A DNA stretch of 64,000 bases from the NCBI RefSeq assembly GCF_001625305.1, contig NW_017803843.1:2435392-2499391 (forward strand). Reading direction: 5' to 3'. The notes under the pieces were generated by a model, which saw nothing but the letters and a program-made list of their open reading frames with translations, had not been told where the DNA came from and searched no databases. The position numbers and the translations under genes were made by a program. The stretch's first letter is position 1. The number at the start of each line of letters is the position of its first letter. The stretch is from Branchiostoma belcheri (Eukaryota; Chordata; Leptocardii; Amphioxiformes; Branchiostomatidae). This document shows positions 46,901-61,300 of the stretch, one piece after another.

Positions 46901-49900
46901 TCAGCAGGAGACTAAAGGGATAAAGAGTTTCATGACATCAGAGATATCTTTACCTGCATACAGAAATAGGTTGAGTTTTTGTATACACAGGTTGTACTAG
47001 TAGACTACTGCAAACTGGAAGGACAAAAATTGTACAATTTTGTAACAATCAGTAACCTCAGTGGATGAAAATAGTTTTCTGTCACTGTGGTACCTGATTG
47101 TTGGGGTTTGGACGATCTCATTGGTATGGAAATAACTGGCTTTTCCAGTTAGGTTGTCCACAGATGCTAAATTTGGAAATAATGTGAGAACCTGTGATAA
47201 ATATGTCTCCCCAAACAATGAAAAGTCATCCTACATTACACAGGAAAAATCCCTGATGAGATCTATTTTTAGTGAAGATAAGAGGTAAAGACTACCCGTG
47301 CTGTATAAGGAAATGTGTAATTAAGTGCGGTAACAGATGTGATTTACATAAATGGTGGATTATGGAAACAAAACTATGTTCTAATGAAAACTTTGTAATG
47401 TGGAGTAATCAAATACTGCTGGTAAATCCTACTTGATAGTCTTGCACATAGAAATCAAGATATGTAAACCTTCAATTCATGAAGTACAAACATGTTAGAT
47501 GGCAAAGATTAGTTACCATGTATTGATGATAAGATGCCAACAAGGTCATATGTTGCCATGTAAAATAATTACTGTAGTGAACATCTTCATAGAAAAAGAT
47601 CCATAATGCTTAATCTATATGTATTGCCTGTATTTTTGTCTCCACAGTGGTGTCCAATGCCTGGTTAGAGACATTACTGTCTGTGTGTGGCTGTCTCCCA
47701 AAAGATGTCATCAAAAGAGAGGTTAGTGAAAAAATAGTTTTACACAATTTTTTTTTCATGAGAAATATTATGTGATCCTAGAAGTAAATGGTTGAATGTG
47801 TGCAGAAAAGTACCTTGCATACTTAGAAGGGAACTGAAGTGAAATATCACCATCTTGTTCATCCACAGATTTTAGGTATTGCAGTTGCCAAAGGCCAGTT
47901 GTCCCAGTCTGTGCAGTCCAGACTGGCCAGCTGTAAGATTCTGGGCAGGGTAGCAACCAAGTTTGAACCATACATGTGAGTAACTAGACAGATTCTAGTC
48001 TATTAATGTAAAGCTTGTTTTTAGAAATCCATTATTACTGAGATTTACCGTGGATAAAGCATTTATCATGTAACAGACACCAACAGTTCAGGTATATCTA
48101 ATGAATGAGTTGTCTCCATAATCATGAGAATATTATGATACGTTTTAATGTTTTTGTCATCAACCGTTTGCTGCCTTCTCCCCACAGAATCAAGAAAGAG
48201 ATTCTTCCATTGGTCACAGCTCTTTGTCAAGATATAGACTATGAGGTGCGGGGGTGCATGTGTCGACTGTTGGACAGTGTAGCAAGAGCATTAGGGTGAG
48301 GAGGCTTTCAGTTCTTCCTCCATTTATGGGTTATTATTGCAGATTTGAACAGTTTTGATAGGACTGTCGTTGGTATTGCAACAGTCAAGATGATTTGCAG
48401 ATGGTTTGCAGAAAGGGTAAAAGTAAAGAATTTGAACAATACAAGCATCTAAACCTGTGATGTTAACTTTCAATCTTCTGTAGGTTGGAAAATACCAAGA
48501 GTGCAATATTACCAGAGTTAGTGGAGCTGGCCAATGATGAGGAATGTTTTGTACGACATGCAGCGTTGGATGCTGTAGTCAATCTTCTCAATCTCCTGGA
48601 CGATGGTGAGCCTCATCACTTGTCTTTTGTTTATGCCCACAACTAACTATTAATCCTTTCATGCTAACAAAAACATAAGTATAAACCAAGCTTTGGCACT
48701 GTTGCCTGTGTCTCATGGATGAAAGGAGAGTTATTATTGAGTAACACACTATGCTGAGGCTTATCTCACAATGCACAATGTACTTTTTGTAGGAAGTAGC
48801 ATTTTAAGATTCTCCATTGCTTCACTTGTGAGGTAAAAAGAATTGAGCTGAACAGCACTAAAAGTCTCAAGCAGTTCTCTGTCTAGTTGTTTGTGTTACA
48901 TAAAAGTCATCAAAGTCTGCTCTGTGTAGCAGTGTAGCGCTGCACTGCTCGTTATCCAGAGAATAACTGCTGATTCTACCAAAGTAAGCAAGCTACCACG
49001 TTTGTTGTATATTGTTACTGCATCAAAAGTTAATTTAACTTATAGAAAATATCTTTTCTTTATGTGTAGCATTCTTTTGCTTCAATTAGTTTTTTCAAAG
49101 TCATTGATAATTCCATCTGTGTGGTTGTCACATGTGGTTGTCACATATGTTTTAGGCCAATAAATATTGTCATTTTCTTTTGTTGAGTGGTACCATTAAC
49201 TTTATTGTATGGAAGATTGACTTAAGTATGTGACAAAGGAAAGGTGAAGGTTCGGGCTGATTAATTTGGGGTAAATAAAAGGTTTGGCATTCAATGTAAA
49301 AGTAACCAGTATAATGATCTTTTGCCAACAATGGTTAAAAACAATGTGTTCATCACTGTAAATGTTGACCTTATCATGCGTTCTTTATATGATTGCTTTA
49401 CCATTGTTTACCAGTATGTCATAGGGATGGAAAAGTGGGTAAAAATGTATGAACTTGTTCAAATGGATTCTACAAAGTTTTTTTTTTACTTTTTACAAAA
49501 GGAATACAAGATGTTTAATGTGAGCATTTTGCATTTTCAGTGGATATCATATATCTGGACCAGCTTGCAACCAAATACTCTTGTCCCATATTAGAACAAT
49601 GTGTATCACTATACAATATGAAATATTGTATTATACATTTGTATTTTAACTACCTGAACCCATTCCACAAATTATCCATTCACACTTTTGATGCATAGAC
49701 CTATTTTTGGTAAAAGATGATGGTAAGGTAAAACTGACTTTCAGTTGTCGTTAGATGTTAACCTCCTGTTTACTCCCCCTCCCCAGACACATGTACCCAG
49801 ACCATCGTGCCATTGGTGTGTAAGTTCTGTGAGCGTTCCATGGAGGCAGATGACACGACCCTCCCCCATGTGGCGGAACAGTTCGGCCGCTTGTGCCATG

Positions 49901-52900
49901 GCCTCTCAGGTACAGCCTTGGCCTTTACTAGATGGCCCTGAGTAGCATTGTGAACCCTTCCATTTGTCTGTGACTGATGGCCACAATTGTACCTTTTCAT
50001 GATGCTGGTGTATCAATTGAAAATGATGTATCAGAAGTTTGTATTGGAAGCAAAGTTGTTATTACTTACTTCACCTGTAGTTAACGTGGATGAACAGCAG
50101 CGGGCGTGGTTGTTGGAGTTCTACACACAGCTGTGTATCCAGGGGAGGATGAGAGATGCCCAGTCCCCCCCTCCCCCTCCCCGCACCCCCTCCAGTATCT
50201 GTGATGAGGACAGGTGTGCAGACTGTCGCAGGAACGCTGCTTACAACTTCCCTGTAAGTATGAGATAATTTCAATGTATGATCATTGGCTAAATGTCCTT
50301 ACAAATAAATCACCGCTTGAAAAACTTACCAGTTTCTGCATATGTTATTAAGTAACACACCTTCTTAGGGTTGTGATATTTGGTTCTCTACAATATTGTT
50401 TTTCTATATACACATGTACTGTCTTTCACCTAGTACCACAAAGTACTGTTTGGAGGCTATTTTTACAGTTGTAGTTTGAATAAAGATTTTAATGTTTTTT
50501 TAATTCTTTAAATTATGTACCTGCAGTTCCTGGTATGATGTCTTGAATTTTTCTACCATCTAACCATCCTTCACAAATCATGGTGTTTCTCCCATCCAGG
50601 CTATGGTTTTATTTGCTGGGCCCAAGAACTTCAAGCATGAGCTGTACAACTGTTTTGTCAGTCTGTGTGAAGATCCACACTACATAGTTAGACGAACCAT
50701 TGCTTGTGGATTTCATGAGGTGAGAGTTGCCTAATCAGGTATTTTGTATATGTGCTCGATTTTAAAGATTTTCCACCCTCCCATTGTATTCCTGATTTTG
50801 GACTGACTAGTGTTCTGGCTACAAGGTGTGGGAAAAAAGGATAAAACCGTCTTTAGGGTCTAGTTCACTCATCAAACTTGTCTTGCTTGAAGCAAAAGTC
50901 AACAGTAATAAGTTGGCATTAAACATATTTATCAACAACTTAAAGCATTTGAACTCACAGTAATGATGATGTATTCTCTTACAGGTGGCCAAGTTACTAG
51001 GTTCCCATGTCCAATTAATCCAGCAGGAGTTGGTCACATTACTCAATGATAATTATGTACAGGTAAGGTCTCACTCTTAGAGCAGTAGTGGTCCTTGTAT
51101 ACATAGACATTTAGTTATGTCTTAATATGCTTAGATAGATTTGACATGTCTTTTATCCCAAATTATAAATACATGTACTGAGATATCATGTTGGCTTTCT
51201 GTGTTGATTCCTCCTATTAAGTCTTTGTGAAGAAATTCTTGCCTAACTGACATGGCTTGCATTCCTGTGTAGGTCTTAGAAGGGATAGTTCCACATCTTC
51301 CGGAGACTTTAGAGAGCTTAGTAAAAGGTGTTGGAGGTGGGCTGTCAGAAGCCAGGGTAAGTACTGTGATCTTGCTTATTTCTGTTACCACTTTGCAAGA
51401 ATAGATAATACACCTCAACATAGTAATATTTTGATAAGTAGCTTCACATAAAAGCTTTGACCAGCTAAGAGTGGTGTCAAAGTCTGTGTTAGTCCCTCTC
51501 ATAGGCAGTTTTGTTTCTGTACTGTAGGATTGATATGTTGGTAATTTGCTGGGTATGGTATCTTGTACACTTGACACATGGCCATGTTTGTCACCCCTCT
51601 AGACAATGCTGTACTCCACCAACCGGCACCAGGTTGGTCCTGATCACTTGATCCTGTGTGCAACTAACCTTCCCTGTACACACCAACACCTCTTGTAGTG
51701 TAGATGTCTGGATTCTCTTTACACTGTGGAAGTATATAATCAATGGGTAACTTTCATTTTGGTAGTTGGTTGGAAAATGTACCAACCAGCTCCTGTTTGG
51801 AAACAGCTGTCCCTAGAGTAGAGTTTGACTACACAGTATTGATAACTGTGGTGTAGATGCTGTACATCTGATTATAAGGAGATTGGCATTTCAATAAAAA
51901 CCCTTTTATCCTTTCATGTATGCTCAGAGTCATCCAATACCAAAGCTATCAATGTCAAACTGTATATTGTAATTGTTGAAATTGTAGCATTATCTTTAAT
52001 GTACTAAATGAGTGGTTACAATTGTATCCTGAAGTCAGCCAAAACTAGTCCACCAGGATGTGTTTCTAACAAGGGCTGCTAGCACGTCTGCCTATCTGCA
52101 CAGTAGGATTAGAAATAGTTGAGCCATAGTAATCAAGAACAACATAACATCATCCAGCAGCTATTTGCTTTCTATTGACAACCTTGCTGTACTAACAGCT
52201 TTCTGTCAGTAGATTTTGTAGAAGTAAACAGTGCTATGGGCAAGGAGCCTGAAGTGACAAATATTTGCAACTTAGTGGATTATCACTTAGTGTACCAATT
52301 GTGAAAATCCACCATCAACTATCAAAGGAAAAAACGAAATAGAACAACAGTTCATTTGATAAAATAGTAAAAAAAGTGGCCCATACAGTGCAATTTTTTA
52401 TTGAATAAGAACAAATTAACAAAATACTTTCTAAAATGGTTTGTGTGCTCCAGCCCCAGAGCTGACACTGTACCCTTTGTCTCCACAGATCAGTAACCAT
52501 GCAGACCTGGTGCAGGCGTTGTTGACATGTGAGTACCTGGTGGCAGCCTGTAGTCAGTGGAGACTACACCTGACCATGATGCAGCGCCTGGCCTGTGTCG
52601 TCCGAGTCTTCACCAGTGACCAGATCTACAGCAAGTTTGTGCCAGTCCTGTTCCAGAGACTAACCCTCGCAGTAAGTTAGTCTGTAGTTATCTTGCTCAA
52701 ATAGCATTGATGGTTAGCAGCCCTCCTTCTAAAGGGTCAAGAGTTTACCATCCAGTTGTTAGTAACACCACTATAATGGTACTTGACAGGGTTGCAGCCT
52801 TTGGTACATTTGTAGGAAATGTTATGTCATGATTCAATGTTGTTTACAACTTGCAAAAATGCTAAGGGACTTGTCCTGGTGCATCAAGCTCCTGTCCTTG

Positions 52901-55900
52901 TTAGAACAAGCCTGTGGGAAAATAGTTTTTCATTAACCTGTAACTTAAACATTTTCAGTTTCTCATTCGATGCTGTTTATTGGATTCAAGCAGTTAATGC
53001 TTGTATAGTCTTTTATCAGTTGCTATGTGATTTGTTTTGATTGGTGGTCATGTCCTTGTACAGAGAGTACTTCCAGTGAAGCAGGCTGCCGGACGGACGT
53101 TATGTGTGATCATCAGACACAACCGCAGACAGGAGCACAGACAGGAGCTCATCTGTCGACTTATAGAAGGTGAAAAACTTCAACATCCTCGCCTAAAAGC
53201 TGTCAATAGAATATACAATAGGTTGAATTGAGGCTGCCCAGCATGCATGAGTTTTGGTTTTGTATGTATAATTTTAAGGGTACCACAATGTAGATAGTAA
53301 ACCCCTGCATGCCATTCATGTAATATTTTAGTATTGTCAAAGTTGATGTATTATTTTAAATAAGTATTTCACTCCTTTGTATGGTAGCTTAGCATTTTTC
53401 GTCTACGAAGGAAAGCACATTTAGTGTAACACACTATAGAAATTAATCTGTCTGCAACAAATAAGATTTGTGGCTCATGTATGTTGAAAGCAACATTCCC
53501 CTGTACACGATATTGTGTGGAACACTTGGTGGCAGTTAAGTTTTCCTTCCATATCAATTTCAATGTTGTAGCTTCCCCAGCACTTTAATGTATGACTTTT
53601 CTGGACTGGTGGTGATGTCCTCACAGTCCATTTTGTGTGGTGCTGTTCCCAACACTCTATAGGCGTTTTATTTGTTACTGGTGCTTTTGCTTCATGACCT
53701 CTTTCTCTCCCTCCCCAGTGTCCCCATAGACATAGTAAGGTACTCCAGGCAAGTACTTTCATAGCAATATATCCACAGCATGTTTGGTCTTTCCTGTACC
53801 TGCTCTGCATGAGTAAAGAATATCGACCATGGCAATATGGAAACTCCTGCATCCTTTCAGTCCCTGGACTTCCCTGGCTTATGCTAACAATGTGTACAGT
53901 CTTTCCAGTCAGTGTAAAATTGCTGAATCTTCATGGACAACAAATATCAAGGATTGCAGAATGATGCTAGTTTTTCATTCCCTTCCAGTGCTGCTATATA
54001 TTAATGTATGCATGTTTGGTTGGAGCTCTGTTAGCCAATGTCCAACTACAGTATATTCTGTACATGTATGTTCCCAGCCAATGTCCAACTACAGTATATT
54101 CTGTATGTTCTCACACCACCATGACTGTGACTGTTTGTTCCCTACTAGCCCTGTGTCACGCCAACAAGTACCAGCTCAGGATGCTGTTTGTGGATGTGTG
54201 CTGTGATGTTATGGAACTCTTCTCAAGAAGATTCTTTAAAGAGTACTTCTTTGAGTTTGTACTGAACCTTGCCCATGACCCTGTGGCAAATGTCAGGTGG
54301 GTTCTGCATTACTAACATTTCCAATCACACATGGCTCAGAATTTAGGATAGATTTATAATGATATCAACTCTTAGATAATGTCACCCTCTATAGAAGCTG
54401 TAATATATCAAAATCTGTGCATGGTACATGTTTTCCAGGTTGAAGCTGTGTTCACTGCTGCCTCGGCTGAAGACACAGATCAAGTTACCCGGGGACAGAC
54501 AGCTCCTGCAGCAGTTGGAACACTGTGTGCGGAGACTGCTGTCCCACGAGAGGGACAGAGACGTTGCTGCTGCTATTAGGAAGGTCAGGCTGGACATTTG
54601 AGATCATGAGGCTTTCTTATTAGGTCAACATTAGGACAACAATTGTCCAAATCTTTTTACTTGCTGTGTTTCTTACAAACTTATGTATGTTTCCTTTACA
54701 GTCTGTCTTTGAGCTGGACAAGATTCAAGTTGCCATGGAAACTGTAAGTTATTCCTCTTAAACTTTGTTGTTCTTTGCCAAGTAATTGATAACCTTGACC
54801 TAGTCATTGCATATAGTAAGATGAAACTGTCAATTATCTAGAACAATATTCTAGATCTACTGATGTGCTTGTCCATACAACAGTAGTTTTGTGGGAAGAC
54901 CGTGTTATAAATCTTTTTTGCCCAGTTAACACAGAGGATGTTTATGGAGGAAGACTTGATGGACCAGAAAAAGGAGGAAGAGGAGAAAATGTTGTTAGAG
55001 CTGGTGAGTGTGTCATTCTACAGTTCCTGCTCTAATTACAACTTTACAGTAAGTTTTATAGTCATTTTTTCAAATGTTAAATGTTACTACATGTATATGT
55101 GTTCACAAGATGTCACTAAATATAGATATACTGATCTCTGCCAACAGGAGGAAAGGGAGAAGAAAGAGCATGAGCAAACGAAGGGCAAATACACAGAGAA
55201 GGGGAAAGGCAAGGGGTCCAAGGGTCAAGGCAGGAGAGGTACAGTCACTGCTGTGTTGTTCATTAGCTGACTCTTATCCAAATTTGTAGCCATATCGTTT
55301 ATCTACATGTGGTATAAAGTTTTACAGTGGCTGAGTGATGATGGCTCTGTTCATGTGTCTGGAGATGGAGGGTCTCTACATAAAGAGTAGTTCAAGATAC
55401 GTTATCAGACTGAGACACATGATAAACATGTGGATTTTTATTTCATTCAGGCTTTTCTACCTGTTCTCTCATGCTCAGTAAGTTGTTACTAAACTTGTAT
55501 GCTATACTAGTTTGGCATACCTATATGGTGCACACAACCCATACCGGTGTGAGGCATTTCTGTTTCTGATAAAAAGCAGGCTTCAGGTTGAGTATGTAAC
55601 CCTGGTGTGGTAAATTTGCATGTTCAACATGGAGTCATGGGTATTGGTGCATGTTTATTTAACAAACAGGTGGGGACAAATCCAAAGAAGCAAAGGCTGC
55701 AGCTGCAAAAGATGCATCCCCAACCATGCCACGTAGCAACAGCCTTTCACATGTCTCCTCAAGTAATAACCTGTCTCCAGGCCAGAGAGGTACAATCATG
55801 GCTGGTTAGGGGCAGTTACCTCACCCTACATGACACACGTAGACCTGGCCAAGTCTTACTGTGATAACCCTATAAGTCCTAACTCCATCCTAATCTGCCT

Positions 55901-58307
55901 GATCATCCTAATCCTGAACCCATCTTGTACATGCACCGTATTTACCATTACATCTTCTCCCTCCATATCACAGACATCATAATTTTCAAGGTGCCATGCA
56001 TGACAGAGTGTAGACTTGTGACAATCATGTTGGTACAAAGGCAGAGTCTGTGCCCTGTGTCAGTGTGTGGTGAGGTAGCTGTCCCTCCCCAGACTGTGAC
56101 TATGCCTTGTGGTGTTGGTTTACCAGCTTAACTAACTTGTTGGCGTTTAAGTGACAAGGACAATAAATTTCTACTAATGTAACTTGTAAGATAGTCATCA
56201 GTGTCATTGTGATATACCGAGTCCTGTGTATTGGGAGAGTGGATGGGAGAGAGGTTGCAGGAATGCATGTATGTTCTGTACCTGTGTTTGCCTCGGCTAA
56301 TGGTCATTAGCAGTTTAGGCTTATTTAGTCTAAAAAAATCTCTGCAGTGAAGCAGTTTCATTCATTGTTGGGAACTGAACTAAGTCAGTCGCAGTGATTA
56401 TTGATTGGGCATTTCTAGCAGTAATAGTGTGATTTTGACAACAGAATTCTAACACATGTAAATCAAACTTGCTGTTGTAATAGGAGCCCACAATAGAGGT
56501 CATCGAACGTCAGTAAGCAAGACCAACTCCAGTGAGATGCCATCTGCCTCCCCCAAGCTTAGTAAACACTCCTTACACTCTGGCTCCAGTGAAAACATGA
56601 CCAGCCCAGGACTAACCAGGTGAGAGATTTCAGGCTAGCTTTGACTGCCTGCTTCTGTAAGGGTACATTCTGTGGCTGAAACAGTCACTTTTGAGCAAAA
56701 CAATGAAGGATAATTAGATTGGTGGTATTTGTTAAGACTAAAGAGTAGCAAAGACTCAGCAACAGTGTGTGAAAGCTTTTGAAACTATTTACATATATTG
56801 CACATTCTGGATTAAAGGGCTGTACTGCAAGAAATAAATCTTGGTTCCACAGAAGTGGATGTCTTGATGCAGCACAAGTTGACATCCAAGGCTTTCACAC
56901 ACTGCTGGTGTACTTTGACATGTAGATGTCATTCCAACAGCTAACCTGAAGTCTAACATGAGCTTGTGTGTGTGTGTGACCCTAACCTGACTCCCTCACT
57001 GTTCCCCCGTTACGTGTGCAGGATAGTTTCACCACACAGGATAGTTCCATCTGTCCACGACAAAAAGAACAGGTTTGTACAGTCCCAGTGCTCCCTGCAC
57101 TCATCATACATGGTTACATCCCGGTGGCTGGAACCTGGGAGCAGATGGGGCATAGCAAATAACATGACTGTAGTAGTAATAAGGAATGTTTTATGTTACA
57201 TATAAGTGCATGCAGGAAGACCAGGAAAGAGCTTAATTTCACTGAGTAGCAGCAACTTTCCTTTGGCTATCCCATCTACTGGTACAAATTATGGTATTTT
57301 CTACCTGTACAGTACCATATGTAGTTGGAATAGTAAGGATGTAGTGGCTAGGATTTATGTAGAAATGCTCTGCATGCAGGAGAAAAAGCCAAAGCATCCA
57401 GCAAAGACGAACATTGGCTAAAGTCTGCTACACTACATGTCAATGGCTCAGATTCCCTAGATAGTAGTGAATTTGATTTTGAATTGATCTTTTCAATCTA
57501 TCCTGCAGAAAATACTCCCTGGGAAGCAAGGAAGACCGAATAAAAAGGACCTCTAGCAACAGTCCTGTAGCAGGTCAGTTTTTTTTATATTATACATGTA
57601 TTTAGATGCTTTAGGATTGGAAGTTGTAGGACAATATTGATCAAAACAATAAACTTTAAAAGATGTTATTTCTGAATTAAGATTTCTATTTTGGGAAGTT
57701 CCTGTGTTACATAACTATTGAATGACAAGGCTTCTTTTAAGCCAATGACATTTTAATTTCAGGAGTTTCAACTTCTCATAGCAAGAAATCGTCACTCAAA
57801 AAGAGTAGCCACAGCCTGACTAACCTGGCAGCCAACTCTTCTGGCCATGGGTCACCCAAGGGTGGCTCAACCCCAACTCACACAAGGTATGAGATGGGAT
57901 ACTCGATACTTATCCTGTGGTAGGCTTGTATTATTAATAAATTAAAAGGTTCACTGAAGAGTATGTCTGTTGAGATGGAGCATGCAAGAAAGGGTCTACA
58001 AAGAGTGGAAGATGACCATGTGTCCCTTGATTCTGACTGTACACAGAAAAAAGAGTCTGAATGGTAATCTAAGATGAGTGTACAGCAAGCTTGACAAAGT
58101 CATATGAACTATCAGACAGATATACCCACTTTCTGCACTTATGGGTTTTTGTATCTTACAGAAAAGGGTTGGTTACTGAATGTTTTGAAAGGAATGAAGA
58201 TGTCAGGTGTTGTTATTTGTTGAAAGAATGATAAAAGACAGACCATGTTGTTGGTTATTAATGACATTGTCTCTTTTTCCAACAGGAAGAAATCCCAAGC
58301 CAGATAG
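40919..58307 (+). CDS. PPP4R4: PPP4R4: protein phosphatase 4 regulatory subunit 4 (HEAT-repeat protein)
   Basis: A regulatory subunit of PP4, believed cytosolic. Exons: 40919-41002, 41318-41391, 45682-45784, 46001-46148, 47648-47721, 47869-47975, 48188-48295, 48484-48605, 49787-49909, 50081-50253, 50600-50719, 50985-51062, 51273-51356, 52489-52671, 53064-53169, 54149-54296, 54439-54583, 54702-54743, 54926-55003, 55148-55238, 55670-55789, 56484-56619, 57022-57072, 57509-57573, 57763-57886, 58286-58307. All are GT-AG with consistent phase; 2709 nt, 902 aa (human about 873). HEAT-like helices fill residues 30-660: RLTVDEKLGDLERAVYLL, SNAWLETLLSV, KKEILPLVTALCQD, CRRNAAYNFP, RVLPVKQAAGRTL, LAHDPVANVR. 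A Pro run (SPPPPPRTP) lies near residue 345. A charged coiled-coil-like stretch spans 661-710, then a basic KGKGKGSKGQGRR segment and a Ser-rich tail ending RKKSQAR. Confidence 0.97.
41392..45681. other. PPP4R4 intron 2 (4.3 kb), no gene seen
   Basis: AT-rich with only short open frames on both strands. No inverted-repeat element or tRNA was recognised. Confidence 0.6.
46149..47647. other. PPP4R4 intron 4, nothing recognised
   Basis: 1.5 kb of AT-rich intron without clear repeats or coding potential. Confidence 0.5.
54033..54105. repeat. 43-bp-period duplication in PPP4R4 intron 15
   Basis: The 30-bp block beginning AGCCAATGTCCAACTACAG occurs exactly at 54033-54062 and 54076-54105. The second copy ends 43 bp before the exon at 54149, overlapping the likely branch-point zone. 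Confidence 0.85.
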
Positions 58308-61300
58308 GACCATGATGCAGTGATGGGAGTTCCTGTGTTGTGTTGTGTACATACTCTGTACTTCTATGAGGACATGCTAAATGTGCAGTACTTTACAGCA
58401 GGACAGATAACATCTTACAGCATACTGAAAAATCAAGCTGCAACAAGTTTGATTTTGAAATGCAAATGTTGCATATTGAGTTTTTAGGAATGAATGTGAT
58501 CAACAGCTTTCCTCTGACTAAAAAAGTATATTATCATGTCATAGACAAAAGACTTGAACATTAGATCATCTTCTATAAAATACATGTAAAATTAGGTCTG
58601 AAGAAGGCTGTTAATCACACGTGGTGATTTGATTGTCTAAAAGATTTTCTCATGATTAAGACACTTGGTTGAGATTTTACACTTCACACTGTGTCCTCAT
58701 CTGTAAATTAAGTACATTGCTATAGAAAAGTGTGTTCAAAGTGCTTGTGTTTCAGATGTTGCTTTTAGGTCAAGTTAATGCTTGAAACATCTTTTAATGT
58801 TCTGCCAAGACTTAGATTCCCCTCCATCTTGTTGAAACTCAGTTGGACCATGCAGTATTGCTAAGATTACCATCACTTTGTTACTTGCCAAATGTCTAAC
58901 TTACTTCTTGGTTTCAATATGTACATAAAGTGATAAAAATTCCCTCCAATATTAAAAATTGAAGCCATTATCATAATGTTTCACACCTGCCACATCTGCC
59001 ATAGACTGCTGGTGCCACAGAAAGAAAAACTATTAATAACATTATTTACAATGTCTGGGAGAGTTCCAAATTCACACTGGTACTGGTACACTTCTCAATT
59101 AACTGAAGATTGTGATGATATTGCTACGATTGTGTGACATCTCTAGGGTACTGCATGGTTCAAGTGTTGTTGTTTTTATTTCAAAGAGATGGAGTCAGAT
59201 TGGCGCTGTTGTACTTCTCTGTAGGTTGTCAGCATTTTTAATAAGACTTACTCACATGGATAAAGCCACTTCTCACAAAGGTTTACCTCACAAACAACAT
59301 GAGATTTAAGAGTAACATACCAGCCTGTTAGTAAAGCTCTTAATCAACAACAGGAGATGCCATCAGCTGTTAAACATAATGATATGATCAGTATGTATAA
59401 AGTTGCAAGAAAGGTTAAAATTGGCTTTGGAAGCCAGAATTTTCGTATCAATGCTGAAACATCGAAAGTGTATTTTTCATTTTGACAAGCCTTTTTTTCT
59501 GTCAGATACTTATTTTTAAAAGCAATTTTGGTCTAAAAAAATGTAATAATTCTTGAAATTAACAAATGTAAAGCTACATGTAGTAGTAAACAGTCAGAGC
59601 TTCGTCAAGGAGTGGACTAGTTAGTATATTGCCACAACTTATTTTTATCTAAATGGTATCTTAATGGTGGCCACAGAATGGTGATAATTTTTCGATGATA
59701 ATGACTTCTCCAAAGCTGAGATTCAATATTCAATGTTACTTGAGGAGAGATTGCCACAGCTGGAAAGAGAATTCTAGTCTAGAGAAATGTTGTATGATAA
59801 TGTTTGTTTGCAAATGGTTTCTAGTTCCCTCATTGTGATGGGATAGTCATGTGTTGTTGTACATGTATGTACATTTTTTGTAGAAAGGTGATTACTTAAC
59901 TGCAAAGTGTTTGTCTCTAACAAGGTAGATTGCAGTCATTGTACTTTAGTGCCAATGATAACCAGCCACTGTACAAGTTGAAACTGCCCTTCTTGCTGCC
60001 ATAGAAAACATGTTAGGTGATACACATTGTATGTACATTTATATACATTATCGCTTGAAGATGGTACACATAGTTGGTGTAGCTGCCTGGTGAGCACTTG
60101 CCCATAGGTTTTTCTTTTTGGTAAGTAAGTGCAATATAGATGGATGGTTTGCCATTTGGACTAGCAGCCACCTGTTACAAGCTGAATGAACTCCCTCCAT
60201 CTGCAGTTTAACCCAATGGGAAGAAATTGAGGTTGATTGGTTTTGAGATAGTTTGCCCCCCTTTTACAATGTTTTTTGTCTACTAAAACATCCACACTTC
60301 ACTGGAGTAACATGTCTAATACCGAGAATTGCAATCGTGCAATTGATACCTGTTGAGGGGGCATGTGTGCAACCAGTGTGGAATGAACCATCTTTGATAA
60401 TATGGTTCTCCGGTTACCATCCAAGTTGTGTAGGGACACACAGTCATGTATTGGGCAATCCTGTGGAGGAAGCTTAAAATATGCCTGGGCTGATATAGGT
60501 TAGATGTTTGTCATGTACAGATGAAAAGAAAGAAAAATTTAACTTGATGCTGCAAAACAAAAATAGAGTGAAAAAGCATGTGTATATCTTTTCCATTGCT
60601 GCCACTGGGGTGTAGACAGATTGTATGTATTGATGCTGCATGAATCGTTACTGCTTTGCACAGATGTTAGTTATGGGTTTTGTAATAAAGCAAAGATATA
60701 GACTAACTTACTGTTTTCTGTCTTACTATGCAAGGTGGCTCAACTACTGGTATTATAAAAGTGAAAGAAAAAACACTTTGTGAAGATGGCAAAGCCCAAA
60801 GGAGTAATAGTCTATCAGATCTTATGGCAGATTGAATAGATAGTAGAAATTGGCTAAGATGTAATATTTTGTCTGAGGACTTGGCTGGTCTCTAGAATAC
60901 ATATCTGTAGTCCTATTTTGACCAATGTCTACCATGTGACCTGTGTGCTAAATGAAGGTGGACCATGATGGTGACATCACGGCGATCACTTGTACACAGA
61001 CAAAAGAAAGAGCCTACACCACCAAGGATATTGGAATGCTGTGCATCTTTATGAAGATATACTCAGCTTTGCTGATGCAATGTTTACACAGAACGATACA
61101 CACTGTTTTTTTATGTAGCTAGCAGGTCTTCAAGTGACCACTTCTTCATGGCCACATTTCAAATGCAGGATGGAACAGCTTTACACCTGCTTGTTCTTTT
61201 AGTAAGTTACATGTACATTTCATTTTGTCAGTGGGATTAGAGACCTGGCCACTTGGTCCTGAAAACCTACTAGTTACTCTCACTCACTGACCATGGGAAT

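Noticed and set aside
51131..51577. 148-codon minus-strand frame, the longest non-gap frame in the window
   Set aside because: It runs antisense across a PPP4R4 exon and introns and has no recognisable domain.
57380..57422. Possible PPP4R4 cassette exon encoding RKSQSIQQRRTLAK
   Set aside because: Its 43 nt enter in phase 2 and leave in phase 0, so joining to the exon at 57509 gives a stop codon; its pyrimidine tract and donor are weak.
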